Part shown: positions 7,962 to 15,618 of the stretch, piece by piece
How the letters are laid out: each line of letters opens with the position of its first letter
Numbering within the stretch: the first letter of the stretch is position 1
Source of the DNA: Rhizobium sullae
GTDB lineage: Bacteria > Pseudomonadota > Alphaproteobacteria > Rhizobiales > Rhizobiaceae
Assembly (NCBI RefSeq): GCF_900169785.1
Contig: NZ_FWER01000011.1
Location: 62,001-126,000 of the forward strand
Direction of reading: 5' to 3'
DNA: 64,000 bases
Notes under the pieces: model-generated
Told to the model about the DNA's origin: nothing
Database searches by the model: none
What the model saw: the letters and a program-made list of their open reading frames with translations, nothing else
Translations under genes and position numbers: made by a program

Positions 7962-8915
7962 CTACTCGAGCAGGATCAGGACCTTGCTCGCGGACGTATT
8001 CATGATCGAAAGTGCTTCAGTTGCCATGTCACGTGCCGTTTGAGCTGCAGACAGGCGGATCGACGCTTCGTCCATATCGGTATCGACAAGGGCGCCGATA
8101 CTGGTCTTCAGCGATTTCGAGAGCGTGGCGACGAAATCCTGCCGGTCTTCGATACGCGCATTCATCGTGCCGAGACCTGCGGCGTCCGTATTGAGGCTGG
8201 AGAGGATATTGTCCAATACCGTCAGCATGTCCTGCAAGTCCTGCGACGTCGAACTCGCGGAAATCGATATTTCAATGCCGGTCGCCGGTGTCGTCGAGCC
8301 TGCATCGAGCAGATAGTAGTTGCGGGCCGGTACGGCATCCGGATCGGCATTGATCGATTTCGTCAGGAGACCGCGGCTGGCATCGTTCGTGTCGATCATG
8401 ATCGTATTGGCCGCCGGGTAGGTAATATTCTGCGGGTAAACTTCACCGTTCGAGCCCCGGACGAAGCCGCCGATGACCGATCGCTGCACCGGCGCCGTCG
8501 CGTCCCGGTTCAGGAGCCAGTTCTCGCCGGAAAAGTTGACGGAGTTTACGGCGCTTTCCAATTGCGTCTTGTACTGCTCCATCGTGACGCTGAGCTTGTC
8601 GCGATCGTTGGCCGGGTCGGTCGCTGATACGACGGTCTTGCGGATCTCGGAAACCACATCGATCAGCGATGTCATTGCCGTATAGGCGGTATCGACCTTC
8701 GCGGCACCGAGACCGAGCGCATCGCCGATCGTCTTCAACGCATTCTCGTCTGACCGCAAGGTCGTTGCGGAAGCCCAAGAGGATGCATTGTCCGCCGCCG
8801 TCTGGACGCGCAGCTCCGATGATACCTGCCGCTGAACGGTGTCGGCTTCCTTGCTAACGCCGCGAAGAACAGTGAGCACGTTCAACGCGCCTACGTCTGT
8901 GATCGTGTAGGCCAT
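7962..8915 (-). CDS. flaD: Flagellin, divergent fourth copy
   Basis: A 317-residue flagellin. It shares the terminal D0/D1 layout of the other three: VLRGVSKEADTVQRQVSSEL and AADNASSWASATTLRSD near the N-terminus, SFSGENW-like NFSGENWLLN in the middle, and ALVDTDMDEASIRLSAAQT near the C-terminus. It differs at both ends, however (start MAYTITDVGALNVL, end SIMNTSASKVLILLE). It is probably a minor filament subunit. The name follows gene order; in Sinorhizobium the flaC and flaD names are ordered differently, so the symbol is tentative. The ATG at 8915 is chosen; the shared flagellin leader element lies 27-70 bases upstream. Confidence 0.85.
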   Translation of the reverse strand: MAYTITDVGALNVLTVLRGVSKEADTVQRQVSSELRVQTAADNASSWASATTLRSDENALKTIGDALGLGAAKVDTAYTAMTSLIDVVSEIRKTVVSATDPANDRDKLSVTMEQYKTQLESAVNSVNFSGENWLLNRDATAPVQRSVIGGFVRGSNGEVYPQNITYPAANTIMIDTNDASRGLLTKSINADPDAVPARNYYLLDAGSTTPATGIEISISASSTSQDLQDMLTVLDNILSSLNTDAAGLGTMNARIEDRQDFVATLSKSLKTSIGALVDTDMDEASIRLSAAQTARDMATEALSIMNTSASKVLILLE

Positions 8916-8941
8916 CGATAAATCCCTGAAACGAAATGAAT

Positions 8942-8985
8942 GGGACAGGCCGGATTGCCGGCAGCGACTTAACTGGCTTCATGCC
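8942..8985 (-). promoter_or_regulatory. Flagellin leader element (flaD copy)
   Basis: Read on the minus strand: GGCATGAAGC, then about 14 bases, CCGG, a short spacer, and TCCGG followed by TGTCCC. The same order of blocks occurs upstream of flaA, flaB, flaC and icpA. It may be part of the promoter or of the mRNA leader. Confidence 0.55.
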
Positions 8986-9131
8986 GCCGGCTGGTCCCTC
9001 CAGGCCGGTGTGTCGCAAGCAAATCAACTCTACAATGAAGTTAACCCGACATTCACCTTGACGGCAAGAGGTTGAAAGCGCTCGCCGAACGCGTTGGCAA
9101 GCTTGACGCAAGCTCTTGATTTCCAAAACCG

Positions 9132-9156
9132 AAATCGCGCCAAAGCGGCGCGATTT
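9132..9156 (-). terminator. Terminator of flaC
   Basis: AAATCGCGCC-AAAGC-GGCGCGATTT forms a perfect 10-bp stem about 60 bases past the flaC stop. On the minus strand it is followed by CGGTTTTGG, a short and imperfect T-run. Confidence 0.7.
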
Positions 9157-9215
9157 GCTGTCTGTCGCTGCGGCTGTGGATCGCCGCATGAATGGTTGTA
9201 GCTTCAATCAGAAGC

Positions 9216-10121
9216 TTAATTTTGGAAGAGCGACAAAATATTCTGCGCGCTGGAATTCGCAATCGACAGCGACTGGATCGCAAGCTGCTGCTGTGTCTGC
9301 AGCGCGGTTAGCTTGCTGGACTCTTCTTCCATGTTCGCATCAACGAGACGGCCGACGCCTGAATCGATCGAATCGCTCAGAGCCGAGACGAAGCCTTCCT
9401 GCAGCTGGATGCGCGTCGAAATCGAGCCAAGCTGGGAAGCTGCTCTTGTCATCGCCTCAAGGCCGAGTTCAACCGCCGTGAGCGCCAAGGAAATTCCATT
9501 CGTTCCGAAGGATGTAATGTCCATCGAGTAGATGGAACCGATGGTGCCGTTCGAGGAACCGATGATACCCGTCGAGGTTTCGATCGCGCCGGCGCTCATC
9601 CCGAACAGAACGTTGCCGGTCGACGAGGAGTCGAGCTTATAATCGGTGGTCGTAACGGATGTGTTTCCGTTGCCATCGCGGACGAACGAGGAGACAACGC
9701 TTTTGGTCTCGCTGCCTGCGACCCAGTTTTCGCCGGAGAAGGATGCGGACTGCGCAATGCTGAGGAGCTGCGCCTGCAGCTGCTTGATCTCTTCCTGGAT
9801 TTTCGTTCTGTCGACGCCCTTTTCGGTCGCAGCAACCAGCTTGGCCTTGATTTCGGTCACAACGTCGACGGCACTGTCCATGGCGGAATAGGCGGTATCG
9901 ACCTTGGCGGCACCAAGCCCGAGAGCGTCGGAGACAGCCGAAAGCGCCTTGTTGTCGGAGCGCATGGTCGTTGCGATCGACCAATAGGCAGCATTATCGG
10001 CTGCCTTTTCTACGCGATAACCAGATGAAACATGATTTTGAGTTTCTTCCAGGCTGTCGTTGATGCCGCGCAGCGTCTGGAGAGCGGCCATTGCCGCGAC
10101 GTTGGTCAAAATGCTGGTCAT
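9216..10121 (-). CDS. flaC: Flagellin FlaC
   Basis: A 301-residue flagellin with conserved N-terminal (ALQTLRGINDSLEETQNHVS) and C-terminal (LAIQSLSIANSSAQNILSLF) D0/D1 helices, a conserved NFSGENWVAG-type segment (SASFSGENWVAG) and a variable centre. It is a filament subunit exported by the flagellar system. The frame is open 14 codons further upstream, but MTSILTNVAAM at 10121 aligns with the starts of the other copies. It is a single-gene unit with its own terminator and upstream leader element. A TTAA-N7-TTAAC box lies about 145 bases upstream. Third in the array, hence the name by position. Confidence 0.92.
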   Translation of the reverse strand: MTSILTNVAAMAALQTLRGINDSLEETQNHVSSGYRVEKAADNAAYWSIATTMRSDNKALSAVSDALGLGAAKVDTAYSAMDSAVDVVTEIKAKLVAATEKGVDRTKIQEEIKQLQAQLLSIAQSASFSGENWVAGSETKSVVSSFVRDGNGNTSVTTTDYKLDSSSTGNVLFGMSAGAIETSTGIIGSSNGTIGSIYSMDITSFGTNGISLALTAVELGLEAMTRAASQLGSISTRIQLQEGFVSALSDSIDSGVGRLVDANMEEESSKLTALQTQQQLAIQSLSIANSSAQNILSLFQN

Positions 10122-10156
10122 AAAATGATTGCCCCTTGTTGGCACACATTCAGGAA

Positions 10157-10199
10157 GGGACATTCCGGACTACCGGGAGCGGCGGTCAGCTTTCATGCC
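10157..10199 (-). promoter_or_regulatory. Flagellin leader element (flaC copy)
   Basis: Minus strand: GGCATGAAAGC, CCCGGTAG, TCCGGAATGTCCC. It is immediately preceded by GGTTAACA. It aligns with the copies upstream of flaA, flaB, flaD and icpA; the CCGG/CCGG pair could form a short hairpin. Confidence 0.6.
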
Positions 10200-10263
10200 T
10201 GTTAACCGAAAATCAATATTGGTTAACCCGCCGTCTCGTTGAGCGCAGAAGATGCCAAAATGG

Positions 10264-10279
10264 TTAACAAATGGTTAAC
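10264..10279 (+). promoter_or_regulatory. Possible CtrA-type site upstream of flaC
   Basis: TTAACAAATGGTTAAC fits TTAA-N7-TTAAC exactly. It sits between the flaB terminator and the flaC leader. CtrA control of flagellar genes is known in alphaproteobacteria; binding here is inference. Confidence 0.45.
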
Positions 10280-10285
10280 GCCAAC

Positions 10286-10318
10286 AGAAAAAGCCGCGCT
10301 TCGACGGAGCGCGGCTTC
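10286..10318 (-). terminator. Rho-independent terminator of flaB
   Basis: AAGCCGCGCT-TCGACGG-AGCGCGGCTT forms a 10-bp stem 50 bases past the flaB stop. On the minus strand it runs into TTTTTC. Confidence 0.85.
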
Positions 10319-10367
10319 CTGATTGTGGCCCGCCGGCAGCGCCGGCAGGCGATTTTTCGTCGACCTA

Positions 10368-11279
10368 TTAGCCGCGGAAGAGCGACAGGATGTTCTGCGA
10401 AGAGGAGTTGGCGATCGAGAGAGACTGGATCGCCAGCTGCTGCTGCGTCTGCAGGGCGCTGAGCTTGGAAGATTCTTCTTCCATGTCGGCATCGACGAGA
10501 CGGCCGATACCGGAGTCGATCGAGTCGCTCAGAGCCGATACGAAATCGTCCTGTAGTTCAATGCGGGTGGAGATCGAGCCGAGCTCGGCGCCAGCCGAAG
10601 TCATCGCCTTCAGTGCGGATTCGACGTTGGACAGAGCCGTCGAAAGCTGGCCCAGCGTGAAGTTGGTGATGTCCATCGAGTAGACGGAACCGGTTGCGCC
10701 CGTCGAAGTACCGAGGATGCCGGTGGAGGTTTCGATCGTGCCACCGCTCATACCGAACAGGACGTTGCCCAGCGAGGCATTGTCCAGGATATATTCGGTG
10801 GTCTTGACGGACACGCCATTCGAACCATCGCGAACGAAGGACGAAACAACGCTCTTCGTGGTGTTGTCTGCGCCGGCAACCCAGTTTTCACCGGAGAAGG
10901 AAGCCGACTGAGCAATGCTCATCAGCTGTTCCTGAAGCTGATCGATTTCTTCCTGGACCTTGGCCTTGTCGACGCCGTTTTCGGTCGCGGCAACCAGCTT
11001 GGCCTTGATTTCGGAAACGACGTCGATGGCGCTATCCATCGCGGCATAGGCAGTGTCGACCTTGGCAGCACCGAGGCCGAGAGCATCGGAAACGGCCGAA
11101 AGCGCCTTGTTGTCGGAACGCATGGTCGTTGCGATCGACCAGTAAGCAGCGTTGTCAGCAGCCTTGCCGACGCGCAGGCCAGACGAAACGTGGTTCTGGG
11201 TTTCGCCGAGACCCTGGTTAATGCCACGGAGAGTCTGGAGAGCTGCCATTGCAGCATTGTTGGTAACGATACTCGTCAT
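10368..11279 (-). CDS. flaB: Flagellin FlaB
   Basis: A 303-residue flagellin with the conserved terminal helices (ALQTLRGINQGLGETQNHVS; SLSIANSSSQNILSLFRG) and the central SFSGENWVAGADN segment. It is nearly identical to FlaA over the C-terminal half, also at the DNA level (first 123 bases from the gene end are identical). The ATG at 11279 (MTSIVTNNAAM) is used; the longer frame to 11309 runs through the ribosome-binding region. It is a single-gene unit with a leader element and paired GTTAAC boxes upstream and a strong terminator downstream. Confidence 0.94.
   Translation of the reverse strand: MTSIVTNNAAMAALQTLRGINQGLGETQNHVSSGLRVGKAADNAAYWSIATTMRSDNKALSAVSDALGLGAAKVDTAYAAMDSAIDVVSEIKAKLVAATENGVDKAKVQEEIDQLQEQLMSIAQSASFSGENWVAGADNTTKSVVSSFVRDGSNGVSVKTTEYILDNASLGNVLFGMSGGTIETSTGILGTSTGATGSVYSMDITNFTLGQLSTALSNVESALKAMTSAGAELGSISTRIELQDDFVSALSDSIDSGIGRLVDADMEEESSKLSALQTQQQLAIQSLSIANSSSQNILSLFRG
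10374..10691 (-). repeat. Near-identical 3' half shared by flaB and flaA
   Basis: This stretch aligns without gaps with 11569-11886. The first 123 bases are identical, and only about ten substitutions occur over the whole 318 bases. It covers the C-terminal D1/D0 coding part and points to recent duplication or gene conversion. Confidence 0.85.
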
Positions 11280-11312
11280 GTCTATTTGCCCCTTTGGCAG
11301 GAAAAACAAGGA

Positions 11313-11361
11313 AGGGACATTCCGGAATTTTTAGCCGGCCCACCGCGATCAGCATCATGCC
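11313..11361 (-). promoter_or_regulatory. Flagellin leader element (flaB copy)
   Basis: Minus strand: GGCATGATGC, GGCCGGCT, TCCGGAATGTCCC. Directly upstream are two GTTAAC boxes (11363-11368 and 11382-11387) 19 bases apart, mirrored at flaC with a spacing of 21. Confidence 0.6.
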
Positions 11362-11500
11362 TGTTAACCATTTCTATGAAGGTTAACTCGCCGTTTCGAT
11401 GGGGCCTAGAAAACAGCAAGATGGTTAAGGAATGCTGAAGTCAAATAGGAAATTTAGTTAATGAAATCTGAACGTTAAATGCAGTTTTGTTAACCTGTTC

Positions 11501-11540
11501 TTAAAACAATTTCTCGGCCGGGAATAACCCGGCCGAGAAA
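11501..11540 (-). terminator. Rho-independent terminator of flaA
   Basis: TTCTCGGCCGGG-AATAA-CCCGGCCGAGAA forms a 12-bp perfect stem 26 bases past the flaA stop. It is followed on the minus strand by TTGTTTTAAG. Confidence 0.88.
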
Positions 11541-11565
11541 CCCGTACTTGTCGGTTCGACCGCTC

Positions 11566-12474
11566 TTAGCGGAAGAGCGACAGGATGTTCTGCGAAGAGG
11601 AGTTGGCGATCGAGAGAGACTGGATCGCCAGCTGCTGCTGCGTCTGCAGGGCGCTGAGCTTGGAAGATTCTTCTTCCATGTCGGCATCGACAAGACGGCC
11701 GATACCGGAGTCGATCGAGTCGCTCAGAGCCGATACGAAATCGTCCTGCAGCTCAATGCGGGTGGAGAGCGAGCCGAGCTCGGCACCAGCCGAAGTCATC
11801 GCCTTCAGTGCGGATTCGACGTTGGACAGAGCCGTCGAGATCTGGCCCAGCGTGAAGTTGGTGATGTCCATCGAGTAGACGGAACCAGTTGCACCGCTCG
11901 AGGTACCGAGGATACCGGTGGAGGTTTCGATCGTACCGCCGCTCATGCCGAACAGGACGTTGCCCAGCGAGGCGTTGTCCAGGATATAGTCGGTGGTCTT
12001 GACGGACACGCCATTCGAACCATCGCGAACGAAGGACGAAACAACGCTCTTCGTGGTGTTGTCTGCGCCGGCAACCCAGTTTTCGCCATTGAAGGAAGCC
12101 GACTGAGCGATGCTCATCAACTGCGCCTGCAGCTGGCCGATTTCTTCCTGGACCTTCGCCTTGTCGACGCCGTTTTCGGTCGCGGCAACCAACTTGGCCT
12201 TGATTTCGGAAACAACGTCGATGGCGCTGTCCATCGCGGTATAGGCGGTGTCAACCTTGGCAGCACCCATACCGAGAGCGTCCGAAACAGCCGAAAGCGC
12301 CTTGTTGTCGGAACGCATGGTCGTTGCGATCGACCAGTAAGCAGCGTTGTCGGAAGCCGCGCCAACGCGCAGACCCGTCGAAACGTGGTTCTGAGTCTGG
12401 TTCAGGCCCTTGTTGACGTTACGCAGCGTCTGGAGAGCTGCCATGGCAGAGTTGTTCGTATTAATACTTGTCAT
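11566..12474 (-). CDS. flaA: Flagellin FlaA, first gene of the array
   Basis: A 302-residue flagellin with typical termini (ALQTLRNVNKGLNQTQNHVS; SLSIANSSSQNILSLFR) and the central SFNGENWVAGADN segment. It is expected to be the principal filament subunit, by analogy with FlaA in other rhizobia. The ATG at 12474 (MTSINTNNSAM) matches its paralogues. It is followed by its own terminator. It is divergent from a glycosyltransferase gene across a 381-base gap that carries the leader element. Confidence 0.94.
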   Translation of the reverse strand: MTSINTNNSAMAALQTLRNVNKGLNQTQNHVSTGLRVGAASDNAAYWSIATTMRSDNKALSAVSDALGMGAAKVDTAYTAMDSAIDVVSEIKAKLVAATENGVDKAKVQEEIGQLQAQLMSIAQSASFNGENWVAGADNTTKSVVSSFVRDGSNGVSVKTTDYILDNASLGNVLFGMSGGTIETSTGILGTSSGATGSVYSMDITNFTLGQISTALSNVESALKAMTSAGAELGSLSTRIELQDDFVSALSDSIDSGIGRLVDADMEEESSKLSALQTQQQLAIQSLSIANSSSQNILSLFR

Positions 12475-12855
12475 AAGTCTGTCCCCTGGAAAACTAGATA
12501 CAAAAGGAGGACATTACCGGACTGCTTACCGGCGATGACGGACCAGCTTCATGCCCCTCGGTGCCCTGTATTCTTGGCCCAAACCCGTCATGTCGGGGAG
12601 CAATCTCGCAGGCAATGCTTGCCAACTTCTTAAAAACGAAGCAGTGCCCGAACGCGGGCAGCAGGCGTAGTTAATGCGCGGTAAATATCTGTAATCTCAG
12701 GCTAAAAGCATTTCATAGCGCGCATTCACTGGCCACCTGTTTCAAGCAAGCTTCGCCCGGCATTATGCGATAACCAGGGTTGGGATAATTGCGTCTTTGC
12801 GGCGCCGTGGCCCCCGCGCGACCCTGAATGGCGACATTCAAACGGACATTTCCGC
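12475..12855. other. Divergent promoter region between flaA and the OGT-like gene
   Basis: 381 bases without a plausible ORF. It contains the flaA leader element and, presumably, promoters for both divergent genes. I did not identify a convincing -35/-10 pair. Confidence 0.55.
12509..12555 (-). promoter_or_regulatory. Flagellin leader element (flaA copy)
   Basis: Minus strand: GGCATGAAGCTGG, GCCGGTAAG, TCCGGTAATGTCC. The block order is the same as at flaB, flaC, flaD and icpA. It lies 35-81 bases upstream of the flaA start. Confidence 0.6.
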
Positions 12856-14787
12856 ATGGAGTTGGTTTTGAACAGCAAAGTTTCGTTTTCGGCAGCCTCC
12901 AAAGACTACCAGATGGGCCGCTACACCCAATCGCTTGTCACACTGAACCAGCTCATCGACAGGCAACAGGACGCCAAGACCTACGCGCTGCTTGCGAAGA
13001 ACCTTCTACAGTTGGGCTTCAAGGCGGACGCGGCAAGATCCTATGCGCTCGCTGCTCAATACGACAGCCCGAATGCATACGAATACCAGAAGCAGGCTGC
13101 ACGTCTGCATTTCGAGAGCGGGAACGAAGACGACGCATTGCTGATCGGCATGCGCAATCTTTCGAAGGCGCAGGATGACGCGGAACTCGCCTATATCCTG
13201 ACCTCGATCTACCTGAACCGCCAGCAGCGCGACATCGTGAAGCCGTTCAAGAGAGTGCTGTCGGAAAGCGCCAATCCGGACCACGCCAGGCTCGCCGCCC
13301 TGCTTCTGACTGACGATCTGCATGACCAGACCAACCAGATGCTCGCGCGCAATCTTTTCAAGCGGTACCCCGGCAATATCGCTTTCCGCTTTCTCTATCT
13401 AGTCTTCTTGCGCGAGTTCAACGATTTCGACGAAACCGAGAAGCATAGCGGCCCGATCACCGAGCGCATCGCCAAAGGCGATCTCGACGTGCTTCGCAAG
13501 GACAACCCGTTCTACCATCTTCACTGGAATGGCGACGAGAGCCTGAACCGGTTTGCCACGATCGGTACGACGCCCCTCAATCCGGAACGCGTCGCCATGC
13601 GACGGAAGATGCCGCATGCTTGGACCGACAAGATCCGCGTCGGCTACATGTCCTCGGACTTCTGGGATCACCATGCGACGATGAAGCTCCTGCAGCGCAT
13701 CCTCGAACTGCACGACACGGGTCGCTTCGAAATCACCCTGTTCTGCCACACCGAGCCGGAGCATCTCACGAAGAACACGACCGACCGCAGCCGTTGGGGA
13801 AAGGTCGTCGATGTGTACGGCCTTTCCAATGAAGCAATCGCTGCCATCGTTCGCGAGCACAACATCGATATCATGGTGGACCTGAAGGGCCACACCGCTG
13901 GCAGCCGGGCGTCGTCTTTCAATCTGCCGCTGGCGCCTGTTCAAGTCGCCTGGCTCGGTTTTCCGGGCAGCACGCTCAACATCGATCTCGACTACGTCAT
14001 CGGCGACCGCTTCGTCCTTCCGGATGCCGCAAAGCCGTATTACCACGAGAAGTTCTGCCGGATGCCGGAAAGCTACCAGCCGAATGACCCGACGAACCGT
14101 CCGAAACCGAAGCCGGTCACGCGGGACGATCTCGGCCTGCCGGAAGATGCCTTCATCTTTGCTTCGTTCAACGGCAACCGGAAAATCATCGCCGAGACGA
14201 TCGACATCTGGTGCAATATCCTGAAGCGCGCGCCGAACAGCGTCCTTTGGATCATGTCAAACGGGGCGCGGAACCATGCAAATCTCTCGAAGAGGTTCCA
14301 GGAGGCCGGCATATCGCCGAAGCGCATCATCTTCTGCCCGCGCGTCACCTACGAAGAGCATATCACGCGCCAGCAGGCGGCCGATATCGGCATCGACACA
14401 TTCCCGGTCAACGGCCACACGACCACGTCGGAGCAGCTCTGGGGTGGTCTGCCTGTCCTGACAGTCAAGGGCACGAACTTCGCGTCGCGCGTCAGCGAGA
14501 GCCTGCTGCAGGCGATCGGCCTGCCCGAACTGGTGGCCGAGGACCTGAAGGCTTATGAAGACATGGCCGTCGAGCTGGCCCAAAATCCTGAAAAGATCGC
14601 CGAGTACAAGGCGCGCCTGAAAGCCAACGGCCCGATCATGCCGCTTTTCGACGCCGAACGCTTCTGCGATCACCTGGAGACGGCCTACGAGATGATGGCT
14701 GAGCGTGCCAGGAACGGCCTTGATCCCGATCACATCGACGTGCCGGCTTTGCCGCCGCGTGCAGAGCCGTTTTACTCGGCGGAATAA
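12856..14787 (+). CDS. TPR-containing O-GlcNAc-transferase-type glycosyltransferase (family GT41/SPINDLY-like)
   Basis: A 643-residue soluble protein. The N-terminal 200 residues form helical TPR-like repeats (e.g. YALLAKNLLQLGFKADAARSYALAA). The C-terminal 390 residues carry OGT motifs: IRVGYMSSDFWDHHA, VDLKGHTAGSRASSF, PVQVAWLGFPGST and, late, DTFPVNGHTTTSEQLWGGLP. The family transfers sugars to Ser/Thr of proteins. Divergent from flaA and inside the flagellar region, it is a good candidate for flagellin glycosylation; this is inferred from position. It is a single-gene unit, and a strong terminator follows. Confidence 0.88.
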   Translation: MELVLNSKVSFSAASKDYQMGRYTQSLVTLNQLIDRQQDAKTYALLAKNLLQLGFKADAARSYALAAQYDSPNAYEYQKQAARLHFESGNEDDALLIGMRNLSKAQDDAELAYILTSIYLNRQQRDIVKPFKRVLSESANPDHARLAALLLTDDLHDQTNQMLARNLFKRYPGNIAFRFLYLVFLREFNDFDETEKHSGPITERIAKGDLDVLRKDNPFYHLHWNGDESLNRFATIGTTPLNPERVAMRRKMPHAWTDKIRVGYMSSDFWDHHATMKLLQRILELHDTGRFEITLFCHTEPEHLTKNTTDRSRWGKVVDVYGLSNEAIAAIVREHNIDIMVDLKGHTAGSRASSFNLPLAPVQVAWLGFPGSTLNIDLDYVIGDRFVLPDAAKPYYHEKFCRMPESYQPNDPTNRPKPKPVTRDDLGLPEDAFIFASFNGNRKIIAETIDIWCNILKRAPNSVLWIMSNGARNHANLSKRFQEAGISPKRIIFCPRVTYEEHITRQQAADIGIDTFPVNGHTTTSEQLWGGLPVLTVKGTNFASRVSESLLQAIGLPELVAEDLKAYEDMAVELAQNPEKIAEYKARLKANGPIMPLFDAERFCDHLETAYEMMAERARNGLDPDHIDVPALPPRAEPFYSAE

Positions 14788-14808
14788 CGGCCGCATAAGA
14801 TGAAGGAA

Positions 14809-14836
14809 ACCGCCGGGTGCGCGCCCGGCGGTTTTT
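14809..14836 (+). terminator. Terminator of the OGT-like gene, possibly bidirectional with fliP
   Basis: ACCGCCGGG-TGCGCG-CCCGGCGGT followed by TTTTC on the plus strand. On the minus strand the stem is followed by TTTCC, so it could also end the flgB-fliP operon. Confidence 0.85.
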
Positions 14837-14880
14837 CATCGCGGCAATGTCGCCCGATCGGAATTTTTCGTTAGCGAAGA

Positions 14881-15618
14881 TCAGCTGAAGGATCGCACCA
14901 GACTGCCGACCAAGAGGTTCCAGCCATCGATCAGCACGAAGAACAGGATCTTGAACGGCAGCGAGATCGAGGTCGGCGGCAGCATCATCATGCCCATCGC
15001 CATGGTGATCGTCGCAACGATCAGGTCGATGACGAGAAACGGCAGAACGATCAGGAAGCCGATCTCAAACCCGCGCCGAATCTCCGAAATCATGAAAGCC
15101 GGAATGAGAACGCGGTAGTCGATCTGAGCACCGGTCTGGACGGTCTGGCCGCGCTCGCGCGCGAGGTCGACGAAGAGCGCCAGATCCTTGTCGCGCGTGT
15201 TGGCAGCCATGAAGGTGCGGAAGGGCTCGGCGATGCGCTGCACGGCTTCCTGTTCCTGGATCTGGTTGGCAAGCAGCGGCTGCACGCCGTTCTGCCAGGC
15301 CTGATCGAAGGTCGGCGACATGACGTAGAAGGTCATGAACAGCGCCAGCGAAAGCAGGATCATGTTGGAAGGTGTCGACGAAAGCCCCATGCCCGTGCGC
15401 AGGATTGAAAAGGCGATGACGAAGCGCGGGAAGCTCGTCACCATGATCAGGATGCCGGGAGCGATCGAAAGGACAGTCAGAAGGCCGAAGGTGCGGATGA
15501 TCCAGGCCGCGACGGAGCCATCGACAGGTATGTTCAAAAGATCCGTCGGCAGCTGCTGGGCAACCGCCAATTCCGGCGCCGCCGTCATGGCAACGAAGAA
15601 AATTATGAATCGAATCAT
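14881..15618 (-). CDS. fliP: Flagellar export gate protein FliP
   Basis: A 245-residue membrane protein of the type III export gate. It has a cleavable N-terminal signal (MIRFIIFFVAMTAAPELAVA), then helices at about 45-70, 85-110, 185-210 and 215-240. Family motifs include TSFPRFVIAFSILR and LPFKILFFVLIDGWNLL. It assembles with FliQ and FliR, which are not in this window. It is the last gene of the flgB-to-fliP operon; its start overlaps the fliL stop by four bases. Confidence 0.96.
   Translation of the reverse strand: MIRFIIFFVAMTAAPELAVAQQLPTDLLNIPVDGSVAAWIIRTFGLLTVLSIAPGILIMVTSFPRFVIAFSILRTGMGLSSTPSNMILLSLALFMTFYVMSPTFDQAWQNGVQPLLANQIQEQEAVQRIAEPFRTFMAANTRDKDLALFVDLARERGQTVQTGAQIDYRVLIPAFMISEIRRGFEIGFLIVLPFLVIDLIVATITMAMGMMMLPPTSISLPFKILFFVLIDGWNLLVGSLVRSFS

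Larger units (their letters stand above)
8916..9215. other. Intergenic region between flaC and flaD
   Basis: 300 bases containing the flaC terminator (9132-9156) and the flaD promoter and leader. Nothing else coding is apparent. Confidence 0.6.

Noticed and set aside
9132..11540. Inverted repeats after each flagellin as possible mobile-element ends
   Set aside because: Each lies directly past a stop codon and has the form of a transcription terminator, with different sequences in each case.
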